From Bremia lactucae (taxonomy: Eukaryota; Oomycota; Peronosporomycetes; Peronosporales; Peronosporaceae), in the NCBI RefSeq assembly GCF_004359215.1, contig NC_090619.1, forward strand, positions 354,777-418,776: a stretch of DNA of 64,000 bases. Reading direction: 5' to 3'. Below, one piece after another: positions 53,313 to 64,000 of the stretch (position 1 is the first letter of the stretch; each line of letters begins with the position of its first letter). The position numbers and the translations under genes are program-made. The notes under the pieces were generated by a model. That model did not search any database and was not told the DNA's origin. It worked only from the letters and a program-made list of their open reading frames with translations.

Positions 53313-54500
53313 AGGCAAAAATGCCCATGTTGGCCGCTTTCAAGTTAAGTAGCTTTAAAGGAACTAAGCTATTTCCAATTTGTGAGGTCGGCAAAAGGTT
53401 TTGCGTTAACGCGAAAGCTCTTAAGGTGCATACCAGAATGGAGGCGTTCCTGTAAGGAGAGGGGAGATGACTATAATGCTACCGAACTCACAGTACCAGA
53501 CTCATCCGCATTTTTGCTATCGTGTCAAGGCCAGCATGATCGATCGGCTTAAGTACTAGAAAAACGTGCGTTCAGTACGCGCATATTTATGGCCCGCTCG
53601 CCGAAATTATTAAAAAGACAAATTTTCGAGGGGGGGTCACCACGGACCGCACTTGATCCGAGTGCAGTCTAAAACTCTTAAAAATGCTACGTACTATTCT
53701 TGGCCGATGGTCACGTCAACGGCGTCATAAAATTATGTCGACATAAATACATATCTCAATACAGTGATCCTATTGGATACGTCCGAACATGCATCCAGAA
53801 TTGCTGCAATTGACCGTAGTGAAATAAAATGTTATGGCCGTAATTTAAGGAGTCTTTTAAAAATCGAACATGGAAAATTAACTATGACTCGGGGACGAAA
53901 ATCAAATTGCAGAAGTCACTTAAACCATTTTGAAGGCTGCAGCTTTAATTTTAGCCAAACAGTGATGCAAAGCATTTGTTATATCTAGCGTGGGTGATTA
54001 TTGATCCTGCGAGGACTCTAATGACCCACACTGCTTTACTGCAGGTGACCAAAAACTTGATAAATTGAACATGGAAGTCACTAGCTGATGATGGATCATC
54101 AATCGGTTATTATGTATTGCCAGATCATTTACCGCAGTGCACGGCGTTTGTCTCAACAGAAGCAACATTCAAAATCACATTCGCCGAAAATAGGAATGGA
54201 AATAGCAGATCGTGCACGCATATAACAGCCAAATTGAGGCGAACGATTTTAAGCCAAACCCTCTTTCCTCGCGAGGAGGTCATGATGAACAATTATGGCA
54301 AGCGGACCTAAACGAAAGCCATATCCTATCAAGCCTAAAAATTTAAAAGCAGTCCCATCGACTGCTGTCAGCCCGCCGAGCGGCATAATTTAGCTTGTGC
54401 TGGTACAAAACCTATTAAATGACCCGCTGACTGATACATAAGGCGATAATCGACATTTATTTGCATAGTCGAGAGTGACAAAATTAATATGTAAATTCGT
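53313..54500. other. No gene recognised
   Basis: Low-complexity and AT-rich. Frames at 53764-53988 and 54117-54311 have no motif. A G-run (GAGGGGGGGTCACC, near 53629) is PPT-like without a following LTR. By position it may be the decayed 3' interior of the element whose LTR starts at 54519. Confidence 0.4.
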
Positions 54501-54502
54501 TT

Positions 54503-54518
54503 TTAAAGGGGGGGGTAA
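54503..54518 (+). other. Polypurine tract before family-1 LTR
   Basis: TTAAAGGGGGGGGTAA directly precedes TGTAACGGGC at 54519. It supports the plus-strand sense of this LTR. Confidence 0.7.
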
Positions 54519-55024
54519 TGTAACGGGCTAAGGTTGCCCTAATGTTACATAGTCCCCGTTAAGCACACTTGGTGTACTTAACGGGATGGTCAATTACTTA
54601 AATGAAGTGATTGGACTCACAACTTGGGCGTTGTTCACATTGTGACCAACTCTTGTGTATGTGATGCACAAAGGTGCATTCAAATTAGAAGGTTGGCGCC
54701 TAGCGTCATCCGTTACGCGAGGTATCTAGAAAGATACGCTCGCAATACATGTTCGTGTTATCGAGATAACATTTTATGATTGGTAAAAGAGGTGTTTATA
54801 TTTAATACGATTAAATGTAAATCAGTCTGAAAACTACTTCCTACTTAATAAGTGCGCTCGAGGAGCCGGATTGCCGCTTCCGTGACGACACTTTACTAGA
54901 GTACTTAGTGCGTTGGGTGAGGTCGCTAAGGCCCCACCACAACTACCTCACTGCACGCAAGAGAAGACAGTCTAACCGCTGTCTCGCTTTGCTAGGGTAT
55001 GTGTCTAAGACGTGCCCACCTACA
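54519..55024 (+). repeat. Family-1 LTR (506 bp)
   Basis: TGTAACGGGCTAAGG to CGTGCCCACCTACA. Its first 31 bp form an inverted repeat (TGTAACGGGC ... GCCCTAATGTTACA), and a second hairpin CCGTTAAGCACACTT/TGTACTTAACGG follows. Used as reference for the other family-1 LTRs. Confidence 0.82.
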
Positions 55025-55028
55025 GTAA

Positions 55029-55116
55029 ATGTAACGGGGTGTATCGTTACATGAAATTAACACTTAAAGGTTGTTAATTAATATATTATCTAAAAGGTAG
55101 ATAATATTTGGAGGAT
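55029..55116 (+). repeat. Start of a second LTR, cut by gap
   Basis: TGTAACGGGGTGTATCGTTACATGAA resembles the start of LTR 43177 (TGTAATGGGGTGTCTCGTTACAT). It begins a few bases after the previous LTR and is lost in the gap. Confidence 0.6.
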
Positions 55117-55218
55117 ATNNNNNNNNNNNNNNNNNNNNNNNNNNNNNNNNNNNNNNNNNNNNNNNNNNNNNNNNNNNNNNNNNNNNNNNNNNNNNNNNNN
55201 NNNNNNNNNNNNNNNNNN
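55117..55218. other. Assembly gap (102 N)
   Basis: Unsequenced; separates LTR sequence from the minus-strand gypsy RT. Confidence 0.98.
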
Positions 55219-57700
55219 TAGGAGGTTGACTCCCTCACATGGCCCGCTGCTAAGCGATCGGCAAAGAGGTTGCCGATCGCTAATACTTGTTCACGTGGCA
55301 ATGGCCACTGCTTCATGACACAGTGTCTCGATCCTGGTATCAGGTCGATTTCGTGGCGAGTGCCTTTATCCTTAGGCACTCGCACGGTATGGATTCAGGA
55401 ACTACATCCTTACATTCGATCAAATCCTTATATAAAGGATTTGATTTTAAAAGACTCTTAGGATTGAAACGTAAAACGTAAAATCCGGGTCTTCTCATCG
55501 AGGACACTATCGTTTATCGATACTAAGAACTCGTTCCGTCTTTGTCAGGAAAAAAAAAAAAACACTAATGCCGTCCGAATATCGGCCACATAGCTGTTGT
55601 CTGTGACAAGTACGCAGATCTGTTTGACTTTGTCACTACGCAGATCACGCAAGGACCGTTTTGATTCGAGCGTTGTCAATTGAGTTATCTCTGAAGTTAA
55701 CTTCGGAGGCGCTATCAGATCAAGTGTATAAGCGCCTTACCTTGATTAGTTGTTTACTACGACATTTAATGTCTTAGTTTCTCTTTGGAACATATTTTCA
55801 AAGGAAAGCCCCAAGGCTCTTGTTGCCACGGATGTCACACTGCTTGTAGGCCTTTGACCACACGTTTCTGTGGATTTATTCCCGCAGATTCGTGGGGACT
55901 TATTCCCTTAAGTTGTTTTTGGGAGTATCCTCCCCAACTTCTTGTAGCTGTGGTTGCGCAACCACAACAAGATCCTCTAAGATTGACTCTTCAGTCGATC
56001 TTGGCCTTTCGCACTGTCTCTTATAGACATTTTGTTGGATGTAACTTTTCCAGCAAGCATCCTTCTTTTGTACACCTCACTTATTCGAGTGGTCGAACTT
56101 CGACGCTGCCTGTGCTTGTGCACAGCCGTCTGGATCTAACTCCACAGTGTGGCAAGTATTCACTGAGGTCTTGTGCAGTCATGCAAACGACCGACCACAA
56201 GTAAGGCCATCGCACTCACTGGTAGGACATCCACGCGCTTGTAGACGCTTCAAGGCGCTTCAAGACGTTCATCAGATGAGTACATGATGAACGAGAGGCA
56301 GGCATCGTCACAGCTTGATGCTGCCTGATAATGGTTGACTCGAACTTTCTAGGTCATGGTAATTCGAGGATGACATCAAATTTGTCATCCTAATCTTGTT
56401 GATGAAATCATCATCCTACTGATTAACCTTTAACGTGTATTGGATACCAACTACACGTTTCTTTACTGTTACAGATGCACCTGTTGCTAGGCGCACTGTC
56501 ATCCTCGTTAGAGGGATACCGCGCTCAATATATTTGAGTCTGCAAATTTTCATGTGATTAGCGTCGAATGAAATTGTTCGACGCCCCACAATCGACTAGG
56601 GACTTTAGTGGCAATTTATTTGCCACTATAATTTTCAAGGTGATATCATCACCTAGGGCAGTTATACACAATTTTTGTGTGCGAGAAGCAGCTTTCGTCA
56701 AAAGGCTTGCACATTCTTTTGACGTTGCTGGATCAGTAGGGCGCTCCGCACTTACTTACCCCGACCGTGACGATCCGTCTCGCCGTTGCGTTTTCGCAAT
56801 AGCATCGGATATACGTCCTCCATTAGTTCATAGTGGGAGGTCGACAGTTTCTCTCAGTGTTTGTAGGCACTGGGCGTGGGGCACTTCACTCGTAGGCGAG
56901 TGGCCCGTCTCTTACAGCGATTATATTTTTGCAATCGTTTGTGACTCAAAAAGCGAGGTTTTTCGCTCTCTACATACGAGAGGTTGATAGATTCTGAGCT
57001 CCCATTCTCTTGTTGTCTCGGAGGACAACAAGCTCCAGAGGGGACGAAAGCCTTTTTAAGACTGAAGTCCTTCTGTTCCGCTTTAGAGGTCGCTTAGTCG
57101 AGCGACTCTAGTTCAGCCGGAACATGTGAGTCTTAACAGGACGTCTACAAGATCTTTTATAAACACAGTTACCTAAGTCACTTCATCAATTGGATGACTC
57201 ACGATACAACTGACCAGGTATCGTGTATACTGGGCATAAGCTTGAAGGTCACGATTGCCCTGCTTTCTATCCAGGAGCTCCGCTCGAGTCATGAATTCGG
57301 CACGTGGCGGCTCAAGAGTCTGGTCTCAAAGACCTTATACGACCCAACAACCAACGGGTTGTGAAGCTTGAGCCCTAAAGCGCAAGATAAGGCAAGTCCT
57401 GCTAAGTTGAACATGCCAAATTTCACTTTCGTCGCATCATCATCGATGCGGCGAGCTTCAATGGCGTCGTCTGATTCGACGAACCATCTAAAAAATGCAG
57501 TCGCCTTCCACTGCCTTAAACTTAGAGATTCCGGTCCTTAAGCTTTCGTGTCGACGCGGAAGCGTCGGCCCGCTAGCAGCATGTAGATGCTGCTGTCTTA
57601 GCAGGTCCAACTTTTAAGCACCTGTTCTCTCAACACCTCCGCGTGTTGAAAGCCTTGATTGTGAAACAAGGCTACTTGTTGCTGGACCCCGTCGAGGTCT
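55219..57700 (-). pseudogene. gypsy gag-protease-RT start (family 2)
   Basis: Minus strand. Gag core near 57490-57380 (WFVESDDAIEARRIDDDATK, then FGMFNLAG and LGLKLHNP). Protease active site VDCGASNNFIRR near 56600-56565 (Cys for Ser in DSG). RT N-terminus 55385-55219 (HEIDLIPGSRHCVMKQWPLP, RLAAGHVRES), which runs into the gap. Frames between are broken. With LTR 57712-57919 it forms the 5' half of an element read on the minus strand. Confidence 0.72.
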
Positions 57701-57711
57701 TGTGACGATTG

Positions 57712-57919
57712 GCAGGGTTGATTCAAACTTAAATCAGCCAATCAGTATAACTGATGCCTTGTTGCGTCAATATTACCAAAATTGTTGATTATGGAATTAT
57801 TAAGTCAACATTAAGAAAGATAACAATCTGTACTTCTTTACTTGTTTCCTCTCATAGAAAATAATATTAAGTATCCCTCGTATAGGAAATTATATTTGTG
57901 TAACGGGACACATGTTACA
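57712..57919 (-). repeat. Family-2 5' LTR, partial
   Basis: The minus strand starts TGTAACATGTGTCCCGTTAC at 57919 and shares ATTTTCTATGAGA, AACATT and CCAATCGTCACAA blocks with LTR 43177-43683. It then breaks off before gag. Confidence 0.65.
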
Positions 57920-58439
57920 GAAGGTGTGTGCATACTAGAACGTGGCTGCTACAGAAGTGCCTACCTACATGATAGGTTAGCTTTACGTTATATATTCACC
58001 TAATAATGTAAGATCCGTGACATACATTTAACTTCTTTTGTCGGATCCGTGACATGCATTTATCTTCGCCGAGATTCGCCTCGCGTATGCGACTCTTTCG
58101 CTCGATTGTGACTAAATTTAAATGAGGCAATGCATTGTTTCGCTTTTACAGTTATGCGTCAGAAAGCAAAAACTACTCACTCCAGTGTGAATTGAAAGTT
58201 TGCCTAAATTAGGTAGTTTTTTCGAGGATGCGATAAAAAATCATCTATTAGGCTAATCACCCTGGCATTTGATCAGCGAAAATGTACTGGTAGCAGTTAG
58301 AATTGCTGGTGGTTTTTACAAGAAACTGACATTATCTTACGAGTCCTATGGAGAACGTCAATGTTGCATAATTTTAAATTTCACATATTCTAGCGGCTGT
58401 TCACAAATTTAAATTTTATACGTAAATTTGTAGGTAATA
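57920..58439. other. No gene recognised
   Basis: AT-rich. Contains a diverged direct repeat (GATCCGTGACAT.CATTTA) at about 58012 and 58043. Confidence 0.45.
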
Positions 58440-58600
58440 CGTGCCAATCGGGTCGTGGCGGATGTCTTGCGCACTATAGCAGCTCCCAAAGAGTGGAGCA
58501 AGCAATTGCCTTTGTGGAGGTCGCTATAAATAACAGTGTCCACGCCAGTAAGGGTGAGTAATACGGTGGTAGCATTTGTACGTCTGAGCAGGATGGTAAA
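58440..58600 (+). pseudogene. gypsy integrase fragment
   Basis: The frame reads ANRVVADVLRTIAAPKEWSK then NSVHASKGE-like sequence, matching integrase core C-ends at 19080-19200 and 50225-50345. Isolated fragment; flanks are not recognised as the rest of pol. Confidence 0.65.
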
Positions 58601-59045
58601 TTTTCACCATGCTCAGAGACCAAACGGCTCCAGATTTTGTAAGGCACGTATCCAGTGCTCATGGACTACCAGGGCCCACCGAATCGAACAGCGACCTATT
58701 GTTTACACCCGCCTTTGGCGACGCTGTTTATGCAGCCGTGTCGATATGTCGACCGCCGACGATCCAAATGTATATAATCTGGTAAATAGAATCGATTCTC
58801 AACGCAACATTTATACTGATACTCCGAAAGCTCGAATTTCCATCTCCAAAAGGCAACGTTTGCAATAGACAACACATGCGCCCTTCACAGGACGCCCATC
58901 GTTTTTCTTAGCAACCTGTGACACCTAATTTAGATTTCAGAGTTATCAAATCGGCTCAACTGAGTCATAAACTTTGTGCTTATCCACTTTGTGAGGAAAC
59001 GTCTGCTCAAGATTTCGCTTCGAACAAGCAGCCTAAGACCTAAAT
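58601..59045. other. No gene recognised
   Basis: Possibly decayed gypsy 3' interior. A frame at 58536-58868 has no motif. Confidence 0.4.
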
Positions 59046-59598
59046 TGTAGGCGGGTATGTCTTAATGCGGCCACGCTCTACGCAAGCACACACCCTAGTA
59101 CAGCGAGGAAGCGGTTTGACCGTCTACTCTCGAGTGCCGTGAGGAAGTTGTGGTGGGCACCTTAGCGACCTCACCCAACGCGCTAATTACTCTGGTAAAC
59201 ATGTCGTCACGGAAGCGGTGATTCGACTCCTCGTGCGCACTTACCAAGTAGGAAGTATTTCATATTGATTTATATTTAATCCTATTAAATATAAATACAT
59301 ATTTAACCAATCATAAACTAACATCTCTGTAGATAACACTGATATGTATTGCGAGCGTATCTTTCTAGATACCTCGCGTAACGGATGACGCTAGACGTCA
59401 TCACGAATGATGCTAGGCGTCATCCCTCCTAATGTGAATGCACCTATGTGCAAGACGTACACAAGAATGGGCCATACATAAACCACACTTAAATGGTGGG
59501 TCTAATTCCTTTTTTTTAAGTAATTGACCATCCCCTTAAGTTCACAAAGTGTACTTAACGGGGACTGTGTGACATCAGGGCAACTTTAGCCCGTTACA
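59046..59598 (-). repeat. Family-1 3' LTR (553 bp)
   Basis: The minus strand starts TGTAACGGGCTAAAG at 59598 and ends CCCGCCTACA at 59046. It is preceded on that strand by the purine-rich TTAAAGGGGCGGATGG (59614-59599). It therefore closes an element read on the minus strand, consistent with the minus-strand pol at 63240-61176. Confidence 0.8.
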
Positions 59599-59616
59599 CC
59601 ATCCGCCCCTTTAAGA
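59599..59616 (-). other. Polypurine tract of minus-strand element
   Basis: TCTTAAAGGGGCGGATGG on the minus strand abuts TGTAACGGGC. Confidence 0.65.
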
Positions 59617-59732
59617 ACGAATTTACATTTTGAAATTTATCAAAGAGGAAGGAGGAACTGCGATCTGCTTTACGCGCCGCCTAGTTCTCTCAGTCACTCT
59701 AGCGACCAGTTATTACATACACGGCGCCAAAG

Positions 59733-61046
59733 ATGCCGCGGAAAAGGAGCTACGTTGGTGGGTCATCTGCGAAGACACCCACTCAACCACGCGCTAAGCG
59801 CACGCGCCGCGTTAACACTCCGGCAGCGTCTAATGCCTTAGTCGAAACGCCGACAGCTACTGGTGCTGCAGCCGCGTTAATTAGGCTTAAGGATCCATCC
59901 CACTTTAACAGTGAGGATGTTGATCCGTCGCTCATTGTCAACTACAATGAGTCGACACCGTTGCCGTCACCTCATAATAGTGATGCCGACGACGAGCTCA
60001 TGAGGAAGGATGATGGCGCATTATTGTCCATCCAAACTTCTCTCATTGCTCACATATGGAGACAGCAACATTTACGAACGCTTTCGCGTCGTCTGCGCTG
60101 GATAGGGCAGCGATCATTAATGAGAGCGCTGTCCATAAAGGCGCAGCCGCTTCTCCGTTGGGTAAAACCACAACGTCTATAGCTCAGACCATTATCAATA
60201 ATGGTTCTAACTTAAAAATTTTTGACCCTGAAGCTCCGCCGACGATACGTGAGCGTGCTCAGTCGGTGTCACAAGCCAGTCGTATCAAACATGGCTATGT
60301 GACGGGTGGCATATCACTCATGCCCCCTCCATCTTAATGGCCCCTGTAAACGGGGTTAATAGCGTCGCTCCTAGAACGCGCTTACCTAGACGCTCATAAT
60401 TATTATGGCGTCTTTAAATCATGGAAGGCTTAGGGGAAATCGCTTGGGCGTATATTTCCGATCCCGGTCATGTTGCGTTCAATTAAAACGCCTGACCAAT
60501 ACGAGGCGGAATTCACGCGCAACATTCATCCGCATTCCAATGCGATGAAACAGCGGTTGCAGCGAATTATTTCGTACGCTTGCGTGTAAAAGAAATCATG
60601 GGCGGCACTGTACCCCCTGTTTCTTCTCACTACGCTACTTCTGCTAGTCCATTTGAGACTACCAAAGAGGCGTCAGCTGGTCCTCCTTTTCATAGGCAGT
60701 CACCAAGCCGGGCACGCCAATACGTAGGGTATTGATCGGTCCCAAGAGTCAAAAATCTTCGAATAACCTCTCCATTGGACGAGGATCCGATATTTTTGCC
60801 ACACTGAGCGGTGTGCAAGCAACCGTCCAACAAGGAAGCGTTGATTCCGACCCGCATCCATCAGTGAAGGCGGCGCTCGATAGGAGTGGCGATCTTGCTC
60901 ACCTTCTCGTGGCTGCCTTACCTTCGTCCGTTCAGTCGCAGAAGTTAAGCGCTGCCGGACAAGGTTTTGTGGATCTCGAGGGTCAAGTTATGCGACTGAC
61001 CTCGGATCTTCAGGATGTCCGCGCAAAGGATCGTCAGGGTTATTAA
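59733..61046 (+). pseudogene. LTR-adjacent unknown protein, copy C (best copy)
   Basis: Plus strand, opposite to the element's pol. Frame 59733-60182 starts MPRKRSYVGGSSAKTPTQPR with a basic nuclear-localisation-like patch (PRAKRTRRVN), then Ala/Thr-rich and acidic stretches (SPHNSDADDELMRKDDGALL). A shift near 60050 leads into 60056-60337 (ASSALDRAAIINESAVHKGA, HGYVTGGISLMPPPS). After a damaged part (about 60500-60720) with EFTRNIHPHSNAMKQRLQRI, the C-part 60732-61046 (SIGRGSDIFATLSGVQATVQ, FVDLEGQVMRLTSDLQDVRA) looks helical. An undamaged protein would be roughly 430 residues. No known domain is recognised. It could be a gag of unusual type, an accessory protein, or a captured gene. Confidence 0.65.
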
Positions 61047-62274
61047 CGCCTAGAACACTCGACTTTACATCTTGGAGAAGTTGATGATGATGGACCTGCA
61101 TTATGCGCGTGGTATCCCTCGCTCTCCGAGTCCTTTTGTGGTAGGAGAAGTCATTCGGCTGAAAGTTTTTCACCGAGCTAAAGCAATTTGGCTTAGCTTT
61201 CAGGTGCGACGGAAGTTTATTTTTCGTCCACTAAAGTGAATCGACAGCAGGCGACAATGGTCGTCCTGAATGTCGTTCTCTTTATTTCCAGAGGCTAATG
61301 AGCTCGTCAAGTGGTATGCCCACATGGCTGTCAACGTCGACGGCTAAAATTGTGCTTTAGCACTAGACATACTTTCCTGGTGTCTTGCCTCGAAATCTGC
61401 TCTGCGCGATAAAGCGTCAGCCAGGACATTCGACTTACCCGGCTTGTATTCAAGTTTGAAATTAAATTCAGAGAAGAATGTAAGCCATCATGCCATTCTA
61501 GGCGAGAGGCGCGCTAAGTTTATCGCGGTCCGCAGTGATGCGTGATCCATATAAACCACAAATGGTTCAGTTCCCAATATCTACACTCGAAACTTAACAA
61601 GAGCATACTTTATTGAAAGTCGCTGCTTGTCATACACAAGGTAATTCAGTTCCGCGGCTTTTATAAGCCGGGACTGATAAGAGATGACACGGTAAACGCC
61701 GTCGTCATCCTTCTGCATGAGTGCGCTGCCGATTGCAAAATTACTTGCATCGGAGACGACACTAAAGGGCTTATTAGCGTCTGGCAATGCCAAGACCGGT
61801 GCCTCAACAAGAGATTGCTCCACTAATGTGAGCGCATGATCTTCTTCTATTAACCAAACCCATTCTGCGTCCTTTTTGAGGAGGTCAGATAATGCTATAG
61901 CTTGCTCAGCATAATTTTTGCTATATTTATGCAAGTAATTATCGAGCCCTATGAATTGGCGCAAAGCCTTCACATGCCGTGGGATTGGCAATTCCTTTAC
62001 CGATGTTACCTTGTCTGGGTCTGCTCGTACATCATGCGTACAAACGATGCAGCCCAGAACAGGTACCTCAGGGACCCCTATGACGCACTTTTGCAAGTTG
62101 AGTTACAGATGGGCGTCACGCAGAGTCTGCAACACAGCGTCTAAATGATGCTTATGCGACTCTATGTCTCTCTCAGCCTGTCCTCGGCCCTACTATGCAC
62201 GAATACATCGTCAAAGTAATGGGGCGCTTAGGCACGGTGCTGACGCATCACGTGAGCCACCACTCGGTTGAATG
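59805..62274. repeat. 2.47-kb inverted repeat, arm 2
   Basis: Reverse complement of 29297-31766. Arm 2 continues naturally on both sides (start of the unknown protein and LTR on the left, RT on the right), so it is the more complete copy. Confidence 0.85.
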
Positions 62275-63240
62275 TCGCTGGTGCGTTTTTCAAACCTTGG
62301 GGCATCACAAGCCACTCCTAAAGCATACCGCTTGGGGTGCTTACAGCCGTTTTGGCTACATCGGAATCTCTCATGAGTACCTGATAGTGGCCATCCTTCA
62401 AATCCAACGCGGAAAAGATAGTTGACTTTCCCATGGAGTTCAACAAAACATTTTTCCGCGGGATTGGCGTTTGCGCCGGTATGGTCGCTGTGTTCAGCTA
62501 ATTATAAGCATGAACCAAGCGCCATTCACCTGTGGCTCTACGCACACAAAAAGTCAGGCTGCAGTGAGACGATTTGCTCTCACGCACATGTCCCGCCTTG
62601 GCTCGTTTGTCGAAGAACTCATCGATATAATCGACTTGTTCTTTCGGCAACGGCCATTGCTTGGTCACACAATACTTGGTGCCAGGTTCGAGGTCTATCT
62701 CGTATCCGATGCCCCTATCTTCTGGTAGGCGGCTCGGCACTTCTTCCGGGAACACATCGCGATATTTCCACAGAACCTCTAAGAACGGACTGTCTCTCAA
62801 GGCATCTTAGCCTTAAGCAGCGAACCGCTTCTTTTTGTCCGTTTTTAGGGCGCTCTCGTCTATTGTGGACGACGAGCAACAGTCCACCAAGTTCTCTGCT
62901 GGAACTGGTGCGACTATTTCGTGGATCTTTCCTTTCCTTAGTTTGGCAAGGAACAGATCCCACGACATCTCCGGGAGATTTACTATCTCGTCGGCAGATT
63001 TAAAGACTTGTTGTAGCACCTCAACTGAGGATGCCTCCGCAATTTCGTCTTTATCGGCCTCGAACACCTCGTTCGAAGGCTCATCCTCTTTATTAGAGAC
63101 TGATCCAAAGGTCACTCGTTTAGACGTGCCTTTGATCGTCCTAATCTGTCGGGTACTCGTTCTTCGAGTCACCACGACCTTTTTCTGGGAAGTGGGTGTC
63201 GTTGTACTCCTGGCTAACGCACCCCTTCCAGCCGCACCAG
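61170..63240 (-). pseudogene. gypsy pol relic (linker, RT, RNase H), minus strand
   Basis: Linker 63175-62813 (EASSVEVLQQVFKSADEIVN). RT 62800-62498 (GYEIDLEPGTKYCVTKQWPL, FFDKRAKAGHVRESK, WRLVHAYN). RT second half through YFDD (minus strand near 62215). Connection and RNase H 62096-61581 (LPIPRHVKALRQFIGLDNYL, FSVVSDASNFAIGSALMQKD), with tail to 61250. No integrase: at about 61176 the sequence passes straight to the opposite-strand ORF and then the 3' LTR, implying an internal deletion. Confidence 0.85.
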
Positions 63241-63280
63241 GCTCTAGGCACTGTGCCAGTTTATGCGACGCATGACTTCC

Positions 63281-64000
63281 TGTGATAGGAAACGCCCAGG
63301 CTTCTGCGGTCCACGTTTTTGAATCAGCGTGGGTTGGAGAACTTCCAATGACCCAAGCGGAAGCTTGTCGGGTCCATCTGCGTTGCGGCAGATGGTCATC
63401 GTGATCCGCTCTTTGCTCTGCTTCTGACCCTCCAGCTGGTGTGTCGAAAGCGATGAATCGTCCTGCACCCGGTAAAACAGGCCGGTCTCATCCATGTTGT
63501 AGATATCGGCGGCGTTGTACTGTTCCAATTGAGACCAGATATCCGGCATGCACGCCTTTAGTGCTTCAACGTCAACAGATCCGCTTTCGCCAAAGCAACG
63601 GTGCATGCAGATGCCGTGGCGATTTTTGAATTTCTGCAGCCAACCAATTGAGAATGTGGGTGCATCATCATATTTGACGGTTGCATACAGCGTCTTCGTG
63701 TACGATGCCGCTTTTTCCTGAATCAGGTGTCCGATGATGTTGACAACACCCTGATACTCAATAATCCATCGAGCAAGAGCCGCCTCCACCAGCGGGTACG
63801 AAACCGAACGCTGTCGCTTGGAATGGAGGGCTGCATCGCTCTTGGCTGTACCCAGCAGGTCTGCAGAACGCTTCAGGACGTTGCTGATTGTCCCTTAGGT
63901 GACCGTTTCTCCATGCTCCTCCAGCATCCACCGACACAGAGCCTCCTGAGTGAGGCCAGGACGTCTCTGCTTCCCCATGCAGATCGCCTCGCGGAGGATG
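63281..64000 (-). pseudogene. pogo/Tigger-like transposase (DDE_1), partial
   Basis: Minus strand from the window edge: a helix-turn-helix/CENP-B-type N-region (RPGLTQEALCRWMLEEHGET, then a TAA at about 63897, then ISNVLKRSADLL). The frame from 63789 gives VEAALARWIIEYQG, a DNA-binding half (PTFSIGWLQKFKNRHGI) and the start of the DDE catalytic domain (YNMDETGLFYR; Asp/Glu motif at about 63500). The catalytic domain is cut at about 63281 by gypsy linker sequence read in frame (MRRINWHSA). Role in intact relatives: cut-and-paste transposition. Broken by the stop and truncation. Confidence 0.75.

Noticed and set aside
59733..60182. Interpretation of the unknown ORF as an ordinary 5' gag in LTR sense
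   Set aside because: The LTR next to it points the other way (polypurine tract and TGTAACGGGC start on the minus strand). Kept open as an alternative in the main finding.
61988..62425. Plus-strand ORFs at 61902-62425
   Set aside because: Antisense of gypsy RT/RNase H read on the minus strand.
1..64000. RXLR or Crinkler effector genes
   Set aside because: No open frame with a signal peptide followed by RXLR/EER or LFLAK motifs was seen.

Overview
The window looks like repeat-rich nuclear DNA of an oomycete (probably a Phytophthora or downy-mildew relative). This is inferred from a START-FYVE protein of the type expanded in oomycetes, from degenerate Ty3/gypsy and Ty1/copia elements, from eukaryotic Pol III tRNA genes, and from gap-filled assembly structure. 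No bacterial features, operons or CRISPR arrays are seen. Almost everything except the START-FYVE gene (present twice) and some tRNA genes is retrotransposon sequence, most of it broken.

Layout. 1-1928: minus-strand copia element cut by the window edge; its LTR holds a tRNA-like module. 1929-4819: tandem array of about 362-bp units, each with a tRNA-Glu(UUC) gene or relic. 4820-7263: gypsy pol relic. 7264-11223: nearly complete but frameshifted copia element (plus). 11224-12350: a second tRNA-Glu array, inverted. 12350-14569: gypsy gag-protease relic with its LTR (minus). 15050-21640: chromodomain gypsy element (plus) with a 685-N gap and a 3' LTR. 22282-29178: START-FYVE gene (minus), a perfect 48-bp foldback, two decayed LTRs and gypsy gag-pol. 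29179-31766: more gypsy pol, then a minus-strand copy of an unknown 'LTR-adjacent' protein. 31767: a single N, then 31768-38662, a near-identical second copy of 22282-29178. 38663-43683: another chromodomain gypsy with an opposite-strand ORF before its 3' LTR. 43684-47540: LTRs, a copy of the unknown protein and an inverted gag-protease relic. 47640-51032: gypsy pol with an internal micro-inversion. 51870-55116: another copy of the unknown protein, unassigned sequence and stacked LTRs. 55117-55218: N gap. 55219-57919: gypsy LTR-gag-PR-RT (minus). 59046-63240: minus-strand gypsy element with 3' LTR, polypurine tract, opposite-strand ORF and pol. 63281-64000: pogo/Tigger-like transposase fragment.

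Two LTR families can be oriented by polypurine tract and gag position: (1) begins TGTAACGGGC and ends CCTACA; (2) begins TGTAATGGGG. With this orientation, an unrecognised protein-like ORF lies between pol and the 3' LTR on the strand opposite to pol. It occurs in four copies for family 1, and less certainly in family 2 elements. This recurring antisense ORF is the best candidate for something undescribed. The tRNA-Glu arrays wedged into a split gypsy element, the tRNA-like module inside the copia LTR, and the foldback upstream of the START-FYVE gene are the next most interesting signals. Long near-identical direct and inverted repeats meet at the single N, so an assembly artefact must be excluded before biology is read into the duplication.
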